From positions 1 to 37,774 of the forward strand of contig NZ_JACJOX010000070.1 in the NCBI RefSeq assembly GCF_014695775.1: a DNA stretch of 37,774 bases, written 5' to 3'. Every line of letters starts with the position of its first letter. Position 1 is the stretch's first letter. The notes below the pieces were generated by a model. That model did no database searches and was not told the origin of the DNA. It saw only the letters and a program-made list of their open reading frames with translations. Shown here piece after piece: positions 31,499-37,774 of the stretch. Position numbers and translations under genes: made by a program. This DNA comes from Leptolyngbya sp. FACHB-60. GTDB taxonomy: Bacteria; Cyanobacteriota; Cyanobacteriia; Phormidesmidales; Phormidesmidaceae.

Positions 31499-32353
31499 AT
31501 GTCTGAAACCTGGAAAACCCTCAAGCCCTACGCGTTGATCACGCCGCAGACATTGGTATTTTTGCTGTTTTTGGTGTTCCCCATTCTCATGATTGGGGTG
31601 GTGAGCTTTTGGGAGTTCAACGGCTACTCGATGACTCCGGCATTTACCCTAGCTAACTATCAGGGTACTTTGACCGATGTTACGTTTAAGACTTATCTGA
31701 ATACGTTTAAGTTTCTAGGGATGGTGTGGCTGGCTACGCTCTTAATTGGCTACCCAGTGGCCTATTTTTTGGCGTTCCATGTGCCTAAGCTAGAGTGGCA
31801 AATTTTGCTGTTCTTGGTCTGCACGATTCCGTTTTGGACCTCAAATATCATTCGGATGATCTCGTGGGTGCCGCTGCTTGGGCGAGAGGGATTGGTCAAC
31901 CAAATGTTTATGGGCGTGGGCCTGATTCAGCAGCCGATGGAGTTTTTACTCTACTCCGATTTTGCGGTGGTGCTGGGCATGGTGCACCTCTACATCATTT
32001 TTATGATTGCGCCCATTTTTAATAGCCTGATGCGGATCGAGCGCTCCCTAGTAACCGCCGCTGAAGACCTTGGCGCTTCTGGCCTGCAGGTGTTTAAGGA
32101 AGTGATTTTGCCCCTGTCGGCACCGGGGATTGCGATCGGTTCGATCTTCATTGTCACGTTAGTCATGGGCGAGTTTGTGACCGTTCGCCTGATGGGAGGG
32201 GGGCAGTCCGCGTCCGTTGGCAAGCTGATTCAGACTCAGATCGGTAGTTTGCAATATCCTTTAGCGGCGGCCAATGCGATCGTGCTGTTGGTCGTGACGA
32301 TGCTGATTATCATCTCGATTCTACGGGTGCTAGATATTCGTAAAGAGCTGTAA
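31499..32353 (+). CDS. potB: ABC transporter permease, PotB-like
   Basis: 284 aa, about six transmembrane helices. It starts at the ATG of SETWKTLKPYALITPQTLVF; the longer frame upstream reads through the AT-rich inverted repeat and is not credible. The EAA loop is TAAEDLGASGLQVFKEVILPL, which contacts the ATPase. The N-terminal helix FLLFLVFPILMIGVVSF and the C-terminal series of helices are typical of CUT1-type permeases. It acts in the plasma membrane with the second permease and PotA-like subunit. Confidence 0.9.
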   Translation: MSETWKTLKPYALITPQTLVFLLFLVFPILMIGVVSFWEFNGYSMTPAFTLANYQGTLTDVTFKTYLNTFKFLGMVWLATLLIGYPVAYFLAFHVPKLEWQILLFLVCTIPFWTSNIIRMISWVPLLGREGLVNQMFMGVGLIQQPMEFLLYSDFAVVLGMVHLYIIFMIAPIFNSLMRIERSLVTAAEDLGASGLQVFKEVILPLSAPGIAIGSIFIVTLVMGEFVTVRLMGGGQSASVGKLIQTQIGSLQYPLAAANAIVLLVVTMLIIISILRVLDIRKEL

Positions 32354-32504
32354 GAATAGGTGATCTCGCTGCTTGAGCACAGTTATTCGCCAGGTGTCCC
32401 TAGGGAAAAAAATCAACAAATCTCGCCCAGTTGAAGTCTGCTTCCTCTACATTCCTTAAGTGCCATCCTCAGGAAACCCTACAGTTCCCCCCTAACTATC
32501 ACCT

Positions 32505-33320
32505 ATGCAAAAACGCTCACTGACCTATTACCTGCTACTAGCGTTCTTTTGCCTGTTCGTGCTGTTTCTCTACGGCCCGATGATCACCATTTTTATGCTG
32601 TCCATGCAGGGACCGGATGGCGGGTTGACCTTCCCCATGCGGGGCTTTAGCTTTTACTGGCTAGGGCAGGTATTTCAAGAGCAGCGGGTGGGTAATTTTA
32701 TTGAGCCGTTTGTGCGATCGCTCATCCTGGGCGCTGCCGTCATGGCGATCACGATCGCCGCATCGGTTCTCGCCAGTATGGGGTTTCGCCAGCGATTTAA
32801 AGGCTCTACGGTAATCTTTTACATGACCATTGCCAGTCTAATTGTGCCGAGCATCCTGGTTTCTCTAGGCATTGGAGTTGTGTTTCAGGTAATGGGCTGG
32901 CCCACCAACTGGTTTACCTCAGGCTTAGGGGCTCACCTGACCTGGACTCTGCCCATTGCCTTTTTGATCATGCTGGGTATCTTCAACCGCTTTAACCCTT
33001 CCTATGAGGAGGCCGCTCGTGACCTAGGAGCTACCGACTCTAAAACCTTCTGGGAAATTGTGATGCCGCTGATTGCCCCCAGCTTACTGGGGGTGGGGCT
33101 GCTCACCTTTACCCTGTCCTACGACGAATTTACCCGCACGTCCCTGGTGTCGGGCCAAAGCAACACTCTGCCACTAGAAATCTTCGGTATGACCACCAAT
33201 GTTACGTCGCCTGCCCTCTATGCCTTGGGAACGTTGACGACAATCTTCTCGGCATCGCTGATTTTGATTGCCTTTTTTGCCTACAACGCTGTGGTCAGAC
33301 GTCAGCGGGGTAAGGCTTAG
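32505..33320 (+). CDS. potC: ABC transporter permease, PotC-like
   Basis: 271 aa. First helix LLLAFFCLFVLFLYGPMITIF, then a conserved MRGFSFYWLGQVF loop. EAA loop: YEEAARDLGATDSKTFWEIV. The ends of further helices include SLIVPSILVSLGIGVVFQV. It completes the four-component importer. A 151-bp gap with no recognisable gene separates it from the first permease. The next gene, eda, begins 61 bp later. Confidence 0.9.
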   Translation: MQKRSLTYYLLLAFFCLFVLFLYGPMITIFMLSMQGPDGGLTFPMRGFSFYWLGQVFQEQRVGNFIEPFVRSLILGAAVMAITIAASVLASMGFRQRFKGSTVIFYMTIASLIVPSILVSLGIGVVFQVMGWPTNWFTSGLGAHLTWTLPIAFLIMLGIFNRFNPSYEEAARDLGATDSKTFWEIVMPLIAPSLLGVGLLTFTLSYDEFTRTSLVSGQSNTLPLEIFGMTTNVTSPALYALGTLTTIFSASLILIAFFAYNAVVRRQRGKA

Positions 33321-33348
33321 GCTACGTTACAAAAGGTGCTAGCCCCGC

Positions 33349-33378
33349 CCCATCCTCTACCGTCACCTTTAGGATGGG
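33349..33378 (+). promoter_or_regulatory. Hairpin sequestering the probable eda ribosome binding site
   Basis: CCCATCCT (33349-33356) pairs exactly with AGGATGGG (33371-33378). The AGGA of the 3' arm is the likely Shine-Dalgarno, seven bases before the eda ATG. A regulatory effect is inferred, not shown. Confidence 0.55.
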
Positions 33379-33381
33379 CCA

Positions 33382-34032
33382 ATGGAAAGAGATACTTTTT
33401 TGGCCCTGCTGCGGCAGCACCGGGCGATCGCCGTTATCCGTGCCCCTGATCTCAATCGGGGGCTGGCCATGGCAGAAGCTGCCGCCGCCGGCGGTATCCA
33501 CCTGATCGAGATTACTTGGAATAGCTGTCATCCTGGGGATCTAGTCAGCAAGCTCAGGCACCGATTGCCTCACTGCACCATCGGCGTTGGCACTGTCTTA
33601 TCTAAAGCCGATCTGAAAGACGCCATTGGGGCTGGGGCACAGTTTTGCTTTTGCCCACACACCGATCTGGCGATTACTGAGTTGGCCCAAGACATGGAAA
33701 TTCCTGTTGTGCCAGGTGCACTAACGCCTCACGAAGTGGTCACCGCTTGGCAGGCCGGCGCAACAGCCGTTAAGGTGTTTCCGGTTAACGCCGTGGGCGG
33801 AGCCAGCTATATCCGTAGCTTACAGGGGCCACTAGATCACATTCCCCTCATCCCCACCGGTGGGGTAACCGTTGAGAATGCCGGGGACATGCTGAAGGCA
33901 GGGGCGATCGCCGTCGGCCTCTCCACCAGCCTGTTTCCCAAAATCGCCATAGCTGAGCAAAACTGGGCCGCCATTACAACCCTGGCGGCCCAGTTGGTAG
34001 ATACCCTGTCTAGTACAAACCCTTCGTGCTAA
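33382..34032 (+). CDS. eda: KDPG/KHG aldolase
   Basis: 216 aa, normal length. TIM-barrel class I aldolase: Glu43 in HLIEITWNS and Schiff-base Lys131 in AVKVFPVNAVGG, at positions matching E. coli Eda. Other marks are TIGVGTVLSKADL and LIPTGGVTVENAGDML. It cleaves 2-keto-3-deoxy-6-phosphogluconate to pyruvate and glyceraldehyde-3-phosphate in the Entner-Doudoroff route. It lies 61 bp after the permease gene and may be cotranscribed with the importer. Its end overlaps that of the convergent Ycf20-like gene by 4 bp. Confidence 0.93.
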   Translation: MERDTFLALLRQHRAIAVIRAPDLNRGLAMAEAAAAGGIHLIEITWNSCHPGDLVSKLRHRLPHCTIGVGTVLSKADLKDAIGAGAQFCFCPHTDLAITELAQDMEIPVVPGALTPHEVVTAWQAGATAVKVFPVNAVGGASYIRSLQGPLDHIPLIPTGGVTVENAGDMLKAGAIAVGLSTSLFPKIAIAEQNWAAITTLAAQLVDTLSSTNPSC

Positions 34033-34382
34033 CTGCCCAGCTTAAAGGCCTCCACAATCAGAGCGTAAACGGCCCCAATCTTAAAACTGTTGATGCAGTC
34101 CAGCCAAACCGGTTTTGGCAACGTTTTTGCTAGGGCTGGATCGCGCCAGCGACGACTATAAACCAGCCAGCTGGCTAGCTCTACCCCCAGCACCAAAAAC
34201 GCGGAGACAACAGTATCTTGCGTAGCGGCTTGACCAGCGATCGCCGCCAAAGACACCGCAAAAAAATAGCCCAGCAGCAGGCTGAGCAATACCAACGATA
34301 CCCTCCGCCAGGGGTTGATCAGCCACAGGCTAAATTGATCGCCTAGGTCGTCAATCAAAGTACTTAAACGGGTGCGCTGCAT
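34029..34382 (-). CDS. ycf20: Ycf20-like DUF565 protein
   Basis: 117 aa. Two membrane segments (VSLVLLSLLLGYFFAVSLAA and VVSAFLVLGVELASWLVYS) follow the conserved RLSTLIDDLGDQFSLWLINP start. This matches the DUF565/Ycf20 family of cyanobacteria and plastids. In algae Ycf20 proteins affect non-photochemical quenching; a cyanobacterial role is unclear. Convergent with eda. Confidence 0.87.
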   Translation of the reverse strand: MQRTRLSTLIDDLGDQFSLWLINPWRRVSLVLLSLLLGYFFAVSLAAIAGQAATQDTVVSAFLVLGVELASWLVYSRRWRDPALAKTLPKPVWLDCINSFKIGAVYALIVEAFKLGS

Positions 34383-34453
34383 GGGTTAACCCCTAAAATG
34401 CCTCTGCCATATCTAGACCGTTCGCGGGCAATATTTTGCCGTTCTACTAAGTC

Positions 34454-36631
34454 CTAAAACTCAGCCCGACATGCAGGGTGAATGCCCCCCTGACCACAGA
34501 TATACTCTAGCTGCTCGCCCTCCAGATTCAACGCCTCAGAAAAGTCTACTCCCACCAGCAGTTCGGTGGTTTTTGGCGCCACAATGGTGGTTACAAACGC
34601 ATCTCCCTGCGATCGCTCTGGCGTAAAAAACCGTGCCCCAGCCAGGTTTACCCCGGCCAGATTTGCCTTTGCCAAGACCGATCCCTCGAGGTTAGCCCCT
34701 GCCAAATTTGCTCCCTCCAGGTTGGCCTGGCTCAGATTAGCTCCTTCCAGCTCACCATTGGTGAGGTTAGCCTGGCGTAGGTTAGCCGCCGTTAGATCCG
34801 CCTCGCTCAAATTAGCGTCAGTCAAATCTGCCCGAGTTAGATCTGCCGAGGTCAACGTTGCCCCCGCCAGATAAGCCTGCCGCAGGCGAGCATCCACCAG
34901 GCTGGCTTGGGTTAAGTTGGCATCGGTCAAATCTGCCCCCACCAGACTAGTACCGTCAAACTTGCCGTGGCTGACATCCGCAGCAATAAACCAGGCGCTG
35001 CTCGCATTGGCCCCAGAAAAATCGGCATAGGCCGCTAGGGAATTACTCAGGTTGGCCCTCAGTAGGCTGGTATTACGAAACACCGTATGGCGCAGATGAG
35101 CCGCCACCAGACTAACCTCTGTTAGGTCTGAGCCACTAAAGTCAGTTGTCCAATCATCAAAGGTGTCCTGGCGACCATCTGCCCCCGCATCAAAAAGCTT
35201 GGCCTTGCGCATCCGCGCCCCTGACAGCACGGCGTTGCGCCAGGTAATCCCGGCCAAATGCTGCTGCTCTAGCACCATAGTAAAGGCGTCAGGACTTTCG
35301 ATTATGTAGCTCAAATTAGTGCCGCTGAGGTCAACCTGGTTAAGACTGCTGCTGTGTAACACCAAAATTTTAGTCAAGGTTTGCTTCACCGTGCGCTGTC
35401 GCAGTTGCGGCAGCAGTCGTTGCTCTGGGGGAAGCGCCAGCAGATCATTGGCTAAAGCTAGATTGAGCCGCTGCAAGTGAGGAATAGCCGGTGGCCCCAG
35501 CGTCACTAGGCCCTGCTGTAAGGTATCGAGCAAGCCAGGGTCATTGGTCTGAGCCAACATATCCACTAATAGAGGTATAGCGCGCACATCCTGACTGCTG
35601 GCTAGTGCTAGAGCTGCCGCCTGGCGATCGCTAAACGAAGCGGCATTACGGCTAAGATTTTCTACCAAAGCCAAAAACAGCACATCCCCTTGATTAGCCT
35701 GGGGCAACCGTCGATCTAGCCACACAGCTCCCAGACCACCCAACACAACCACCCCAGCCAGAGCACTGAGCACAGGCAAATGTCGCCGCCAGCCCCACGG
35801 CCCCAACACCGCCGCTGACTCAGTCGAAGACAGCACAATGGCCCTAAGACCGCCGTATTCTTCTGTGGACAACCTCGCCAGCGACGACTCTGTTAGCGCA
35901 GCTGAGGCATCTCCGCTAACAGAGTCGTCGCTCTCACTGTCAGATACAGCATGATACCGACTCAGTATCTGCCCGCCCCGCAATAGCACAACTCGAGTGC
36001 CCGCCAGATTGTCATACCAGGTCCATCGCGAACGACTCGTCTGTCCTATAGCCCCTGACCCCAATCCACAGGCTAGAGCTAACCCACCTAACCACGGCAA
36101 ACTGGGAAATGCCCCACCACCCAGCCAAATTCCATAAGCCACTACTGTGGGTAACCCCCAGCGACCCAGCTCTCGGACCAAAACCTTTCGGGCACTGGGT
36201 AGCGGTCGCTCGCTCGCCACCACTTGTATTCCTAGCCAACTCTTCGGCCAGGTTTTACCCCGAGTTGCTAGGCCATAGAGTTGACTACCCACAAAGACCC
36301 CTGGCAACACCAGGGTGCCAAACCACAGCACATTAGTTAGAGGCGGCACCTTCGTCACTATCCTCTGACGCGATCGCCCCAACGGACGGGCAATCGCCTC
36401 TTGAGCCACCGTTATCGCTGAATTTACAGGTACTAGCTCAGCAGTAGAATGTCGACGAACTAACTCTCCTGCTCCCCAAGGAAGCGCTACGCTCGCCACC
36501 ACCAACCCCACCTCCAGACTCCAAGCCACCAATCGCCGCATCGATAAACTGTGGGCCACCGATAACCGCCCTTGCACTCGAGCGGCAGATACCTGAGCTG
36601 CAATCGGTTGAGAATGAGATGTCTGTGCCAT
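34454..36631 (-). CDS. RDD-domain membrane protein with HEAT-like and pentapeptide repeats
   Basis: 725 aa. An N-terminal RDD-like membrane domain (about residues 30-220: RRLVAWSLEVGLVVASVALP, LWFGTLVLPGVFVGSQLYGL, WYDNLAGTRVVLL) is followed by a Ser-rich linker and another hydrophobic stretch near 288-303. A HEAT-like helical block comes at about 325-400 (RQAAALALASSQDVRAIPLL). The C-terminal part is a long pentapeptide-repeat solenoid of A(D/N)Lxx units (LTDANLTQASL, LTSADLTRADLTDANL and so on). The solenoid would form a right-handed beta helix on one side of the membrane. The function is unknown; the pentapeptide repeats probably provide a scaffold. Confidence 0.8.
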   Translation of the reverse strand: MAQTSHSQPIAAQVSAARVQGRLSVAHSLSMRRLVAWSLEVGLVVASVALPWGAGELVRRHSTAELVPVNSAITVAQEAIARPLGRSRQRIVTKVPPLTNVLWFGTLVLPGVFVGSQLYGLATRGKTWPKSWLGIQVVASERPLPSARKVLVRELGRWGLPTVVAYGIWLGGGAFPSLPWLGGLALACGLGSGAIGQTSRSRWTWYDNLAGTRVVLLRGGQILSRYHAVSDSESDDSVSGDASAALTESSLARLSTEEYGGLRAIVLSSTESAAVLGPWGWRRHLPVLSALAGVVVLGGLGAVWLDRRLPQANQGDVLFLALVENLSRNAASFSDRQAAALALASSQDVRAIPLLVDMLAQTNDPGLLDTLQQGLVTLGPPAIPHLQRLNLALANDLLALPPEQRLLPQLRQRTVKQTLTKILVLHSSSLNQVDLSGTNLSYIIESPDAFTMVLEQQHLAGITWRNAVLSGARMRKAKLFDAGADGRQDTFDDWTTDFSGSDLTEVSLVAAHLRHTVFRNTSLLRANLSNSLAAYADFSGANASSAWFIAADVSHGKFDGTSLVGADLTDANLTQASLVDARLRQAYLAGATLTSADLTRADLTDANLSEADLTAANLRQANLTNGELEGANLSQANLEGANLAGANLEGSVLAKANLAGVNLAGARFFTPERSQGDAFVTTIVAPKTTELLVGVDFSEALNLEGEQLEYICGQGGIHPACRAEF

Positions 36632-36849
36632 AGAAAGCTCGATACAATCCAGGTTCTGAAGTTACCAAGGAATACCGAGCGATTGCCGCCCAGAGAGCTG
36701 ACCCTAGTTCTTCACCATAATTGCCCTTCATAATAGCGAAGGCCTCCCATTTCGGCGGATTTTAACCCTCAACATTTCAACCATTCATAGGGAAACTAGG
36801 CACCTTGAAATCTGGCACATTTACTGTCACACGTAGCTGTATCTCTGAA

Positions 36850-36888
36850 TACTATAGAGCCATAGACAAACGCTCCTATTTGAGGAGG
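36850..36888 (+). promoter_or_regulatory. -10 box and strong ribosome binding site of the 135-aa secreted protein
   Basis: TACTAT at 36850-36855 is a plausible -10 box, and GAGGAGG at 36882-36888 lies seven bases before the ATG. It is among the strongest Shine-Dalgarno matches I saw in the window. No clear -35 box. Confidence 0.55.
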
Positions 36889-36895
36889 ACACGCG

Positions 36896-37303
36896 ATGAA
36901 AACTCTACTCAGATCATTTACTTTGCCCGCCGCCGCCCTTGCTTTGGCCTTGGGCACAGGCGTGGCCTCAGCCCAGCCCGTTGCTCAAACTCCCCTTAGC
37001 CAGCCCATACAAACCAGCGGTTCCGTCAATCCCAGCCGCCCCTCTAGCTGTGGCGTTCTTAACGATGGTGCAGTCCAGATTTTGCAAGTCAATCAAGACT
37101 TCGCCGCCGTTGATATTGCTGTGAATGGCACTAGTGGCCTCACCCTGCTCATCCAAGGCAGCAACGGTTTTAGCGAATGCCATACCGGCGGTGGCGGTAC
37201 CATCAATGCACCAGGACTGCTAAATCAGGGTACCTACTCCTTCTTCATTGGCAACAGTAGCACTACCCCCACCAGCTACAACCTCACCATCCGAGAAAAC
37301 TAA
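36896..37303 (+). CDS. Small secreted protein of unknown function
   Basis: 135 aa. Signal peptide TLLRSFTLPAAALALALGTG with cleavage near ASAQP. The mature part is rich in Gly, Ser, Thr and Asn with two Cys (SSCGV, SECHT) that could form a disulfide. The pattern of beta strands ending GTYSFFIGNSSTTPTSYNL resembles pre-peptidase C-terminal (PPC)-like beta domains, but this is only a loose impression. It has a strong ribosome binding site and its own terminator, so it is probably a highly expressed monocistronic gene. Confidence 0.82.
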   Translation: MKTLLRSFTLPAAALALALGTGVASAQPVAQTPLSQPIQTSGSVNPSRPSSCGVLNDGAVQILQVNQDFAAVDIAVNGTSGLTLLIQGSNGFSECHTGGGGTINAPGLLNQGTYSFFIGNSSTTPTSYNLTIREN

Positions 37304-37333
37304 TCTCGTTACCCACGCCACCATAATCGCCCG

Positions 37334-37366
37334 AATCGCCTGAATCAACTCAGGCGATTATTTTGT
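37334..37366 (+). terminator. Terminator of the 135-aa secreted protein gene
   Basis: Perfect 10-bp stem AATCGCCTGA (37334-37343) and TCAGGCGATT (37350-37359), loop ATCAAC, followed by ATTTTGT, 30 bp past the stop. Confidence 0.85.
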
Positions 37367-37431
37367 GTAACAGCTATAGCCATGCGGGTTAGGGCATAAA
37401 CCAAAGACAGAGACATCACGATTCAAGTTCC

Positions 37432-37625
37432 ATGCCTAAACCCCCCAGCATCAATTTGCGAAAAAAGGTCATTAACGTCATCGAACTGGATGGAATGAAG
37501 AGAGCAAAGCCAGGGCCGTCTTTGGCATCAGTCGCAACACCATCGACTTGTCGCTAAAGCGTAAAGCCGCTACTGGCAACTTAGCCCCTCAGATCAGCTC
37601 AAGTGCACCTCGTCCGCAGCGAAAC
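37432..37625 (+). pseudogene. IS630-family transposase remnant, N-terminal part, frameshifted
   Basis: The start reads MPKPPSINLRKKVINVIELD, typical of the IS630-type helix-turn-helix N-terminus. The frame then fails near 37495-37505; the next frame continues AVFGISRNTIDLSLKRKAATG, the expected second half of the domain. A 1-base indel separates the two. The remnant stops before the DDE catalytic region and runs into the rRNA terminator. I see no terminal inverted repeats. Confidence 0.82.
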
Positions 37626-37660
37626 AAAAAGCCTCACTCTGGTAAAGGAGTGAGGCTTTT
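37626..37660 (-). terminator. rRNA operon terminator
   Basis: Stem AAAAGCCTCACT/AGTGAGGCTTTT, read on the minus strand after the 5S gene and followed by TTTTT. It ends the rRNA transcript 9 bp past the 5S 3' end. Confidence 0.9.
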
Positions 37661-37668
37661 CAAGTAGA

Positions 37669-37774
37669 GACCTGGCATCGAGCTATTTTGACAAGGGGCA
37701 ACCCCCTCACTATCTTCGCCGCAGCTGCGTTTCACGACTGAGTTCGGGATGGGTCAGAGTGGGACCACAGCGCC
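37669..37774 (-). rRNA. 5S ribosomal RNA, 5' end cut by window edge
   Basis: On the minus strand the sequence reads GGCGCTGTGGTCCCACTCTG, then CCATCCCGAACTCAGTCGTG and on to CGATGCCAGGTC at the 3' end. This is the conserved cyanobacterial 5S rRNA. About a dozen 5' bases lie beyond the window. The rest of the rRNA operon is expected to the right. Confidence 0.95.

Overview
The window looks like a cyanobacterial chromosome segment. The octamer GCGATCGC (HIP1) is scattered throughout, and several families are cyanobacterial or nearly so: DUF1825, a Ycf20-type DUF565 protein, BicA, NhaS3 and a DUF1400 hydrolase. I cannot assign a genus; a Leptolyngbya/Nodosilinea-like filamentous strain would fit the high GC content (inference only).

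The most striking region is 1-738. Positions 1-656 look like one terminus of a type V-K CRISPR-associated Tn7-like transposon (CAST) that continues off the left edge. It holds a 4-repeat CRISPR array with an exact 71-bp period (201-450). Next comes a degenerate repeat ending in GTTGAAAG, followed by a 20-nt spacer identical to the anticodon arm of the neighbouring tRNA-His (the homing or 'delocalised' crRNA). A ladder of about 20-bp GTGACA/TGTCAY repeats then ends at TGTACA (543-656). The tRNA-His target (665-738, minus) has a GGTT PAM directly 5' of the matching protospacer, and the transposon end lies 61 bp from that PAM. Every element needed to explain how this insertion was targeted is therefore visible in the sequence. 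The transposase genes, cas12k and probably the tracrRNA lie outside the window.

896-13520 is mostly housekeeping and metabolism. It contains a four-gene group of arsenosugar-type glycosyltransferases, DUF547 and rhodanese; an HtrA/Deg protease; a RimK ligase with a retropepsin-like Zn-protease partner; a secreted hydrolase; a low-molecular-weight phosphatase; YbaB; DUF1825; a DUF815 ATPase; a VOC protein; and an HD-domain gene freshly broken by a 17-bp tandem duplication.

13694-22724 is an ion and inorganic-carbon module on the minus strand. An eight-gene Mrp-type Na+/H+ antiporter operon (C-D-D-E-F-G-A'-B) is followed by an NhaS3-like Na+/H+ antiporter and the Na+-dependent bicarbonate transporter BicA. 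The antiporters can maintain the Na+ gradient that BicA uses.

22955-28366 is a complete fructose PTS on the minus strand: an IIA-HPr-EI fusion, fruK and fruA, with a palindrome-ended repeat element between fruK and fruA. 28832-34032 is a plus-strand PotABCD-type ABC importer followed by KDPG aldolase (eda). The right end holds a Ycf20-like protein, an RDD/HEAT-like/pentapeptide-repeat membrane protein, a small secreted protein, a frameshifted IS630-type transposase remnant, and the terminator and 3' part of a 5S rRNA gene on the minus strand.
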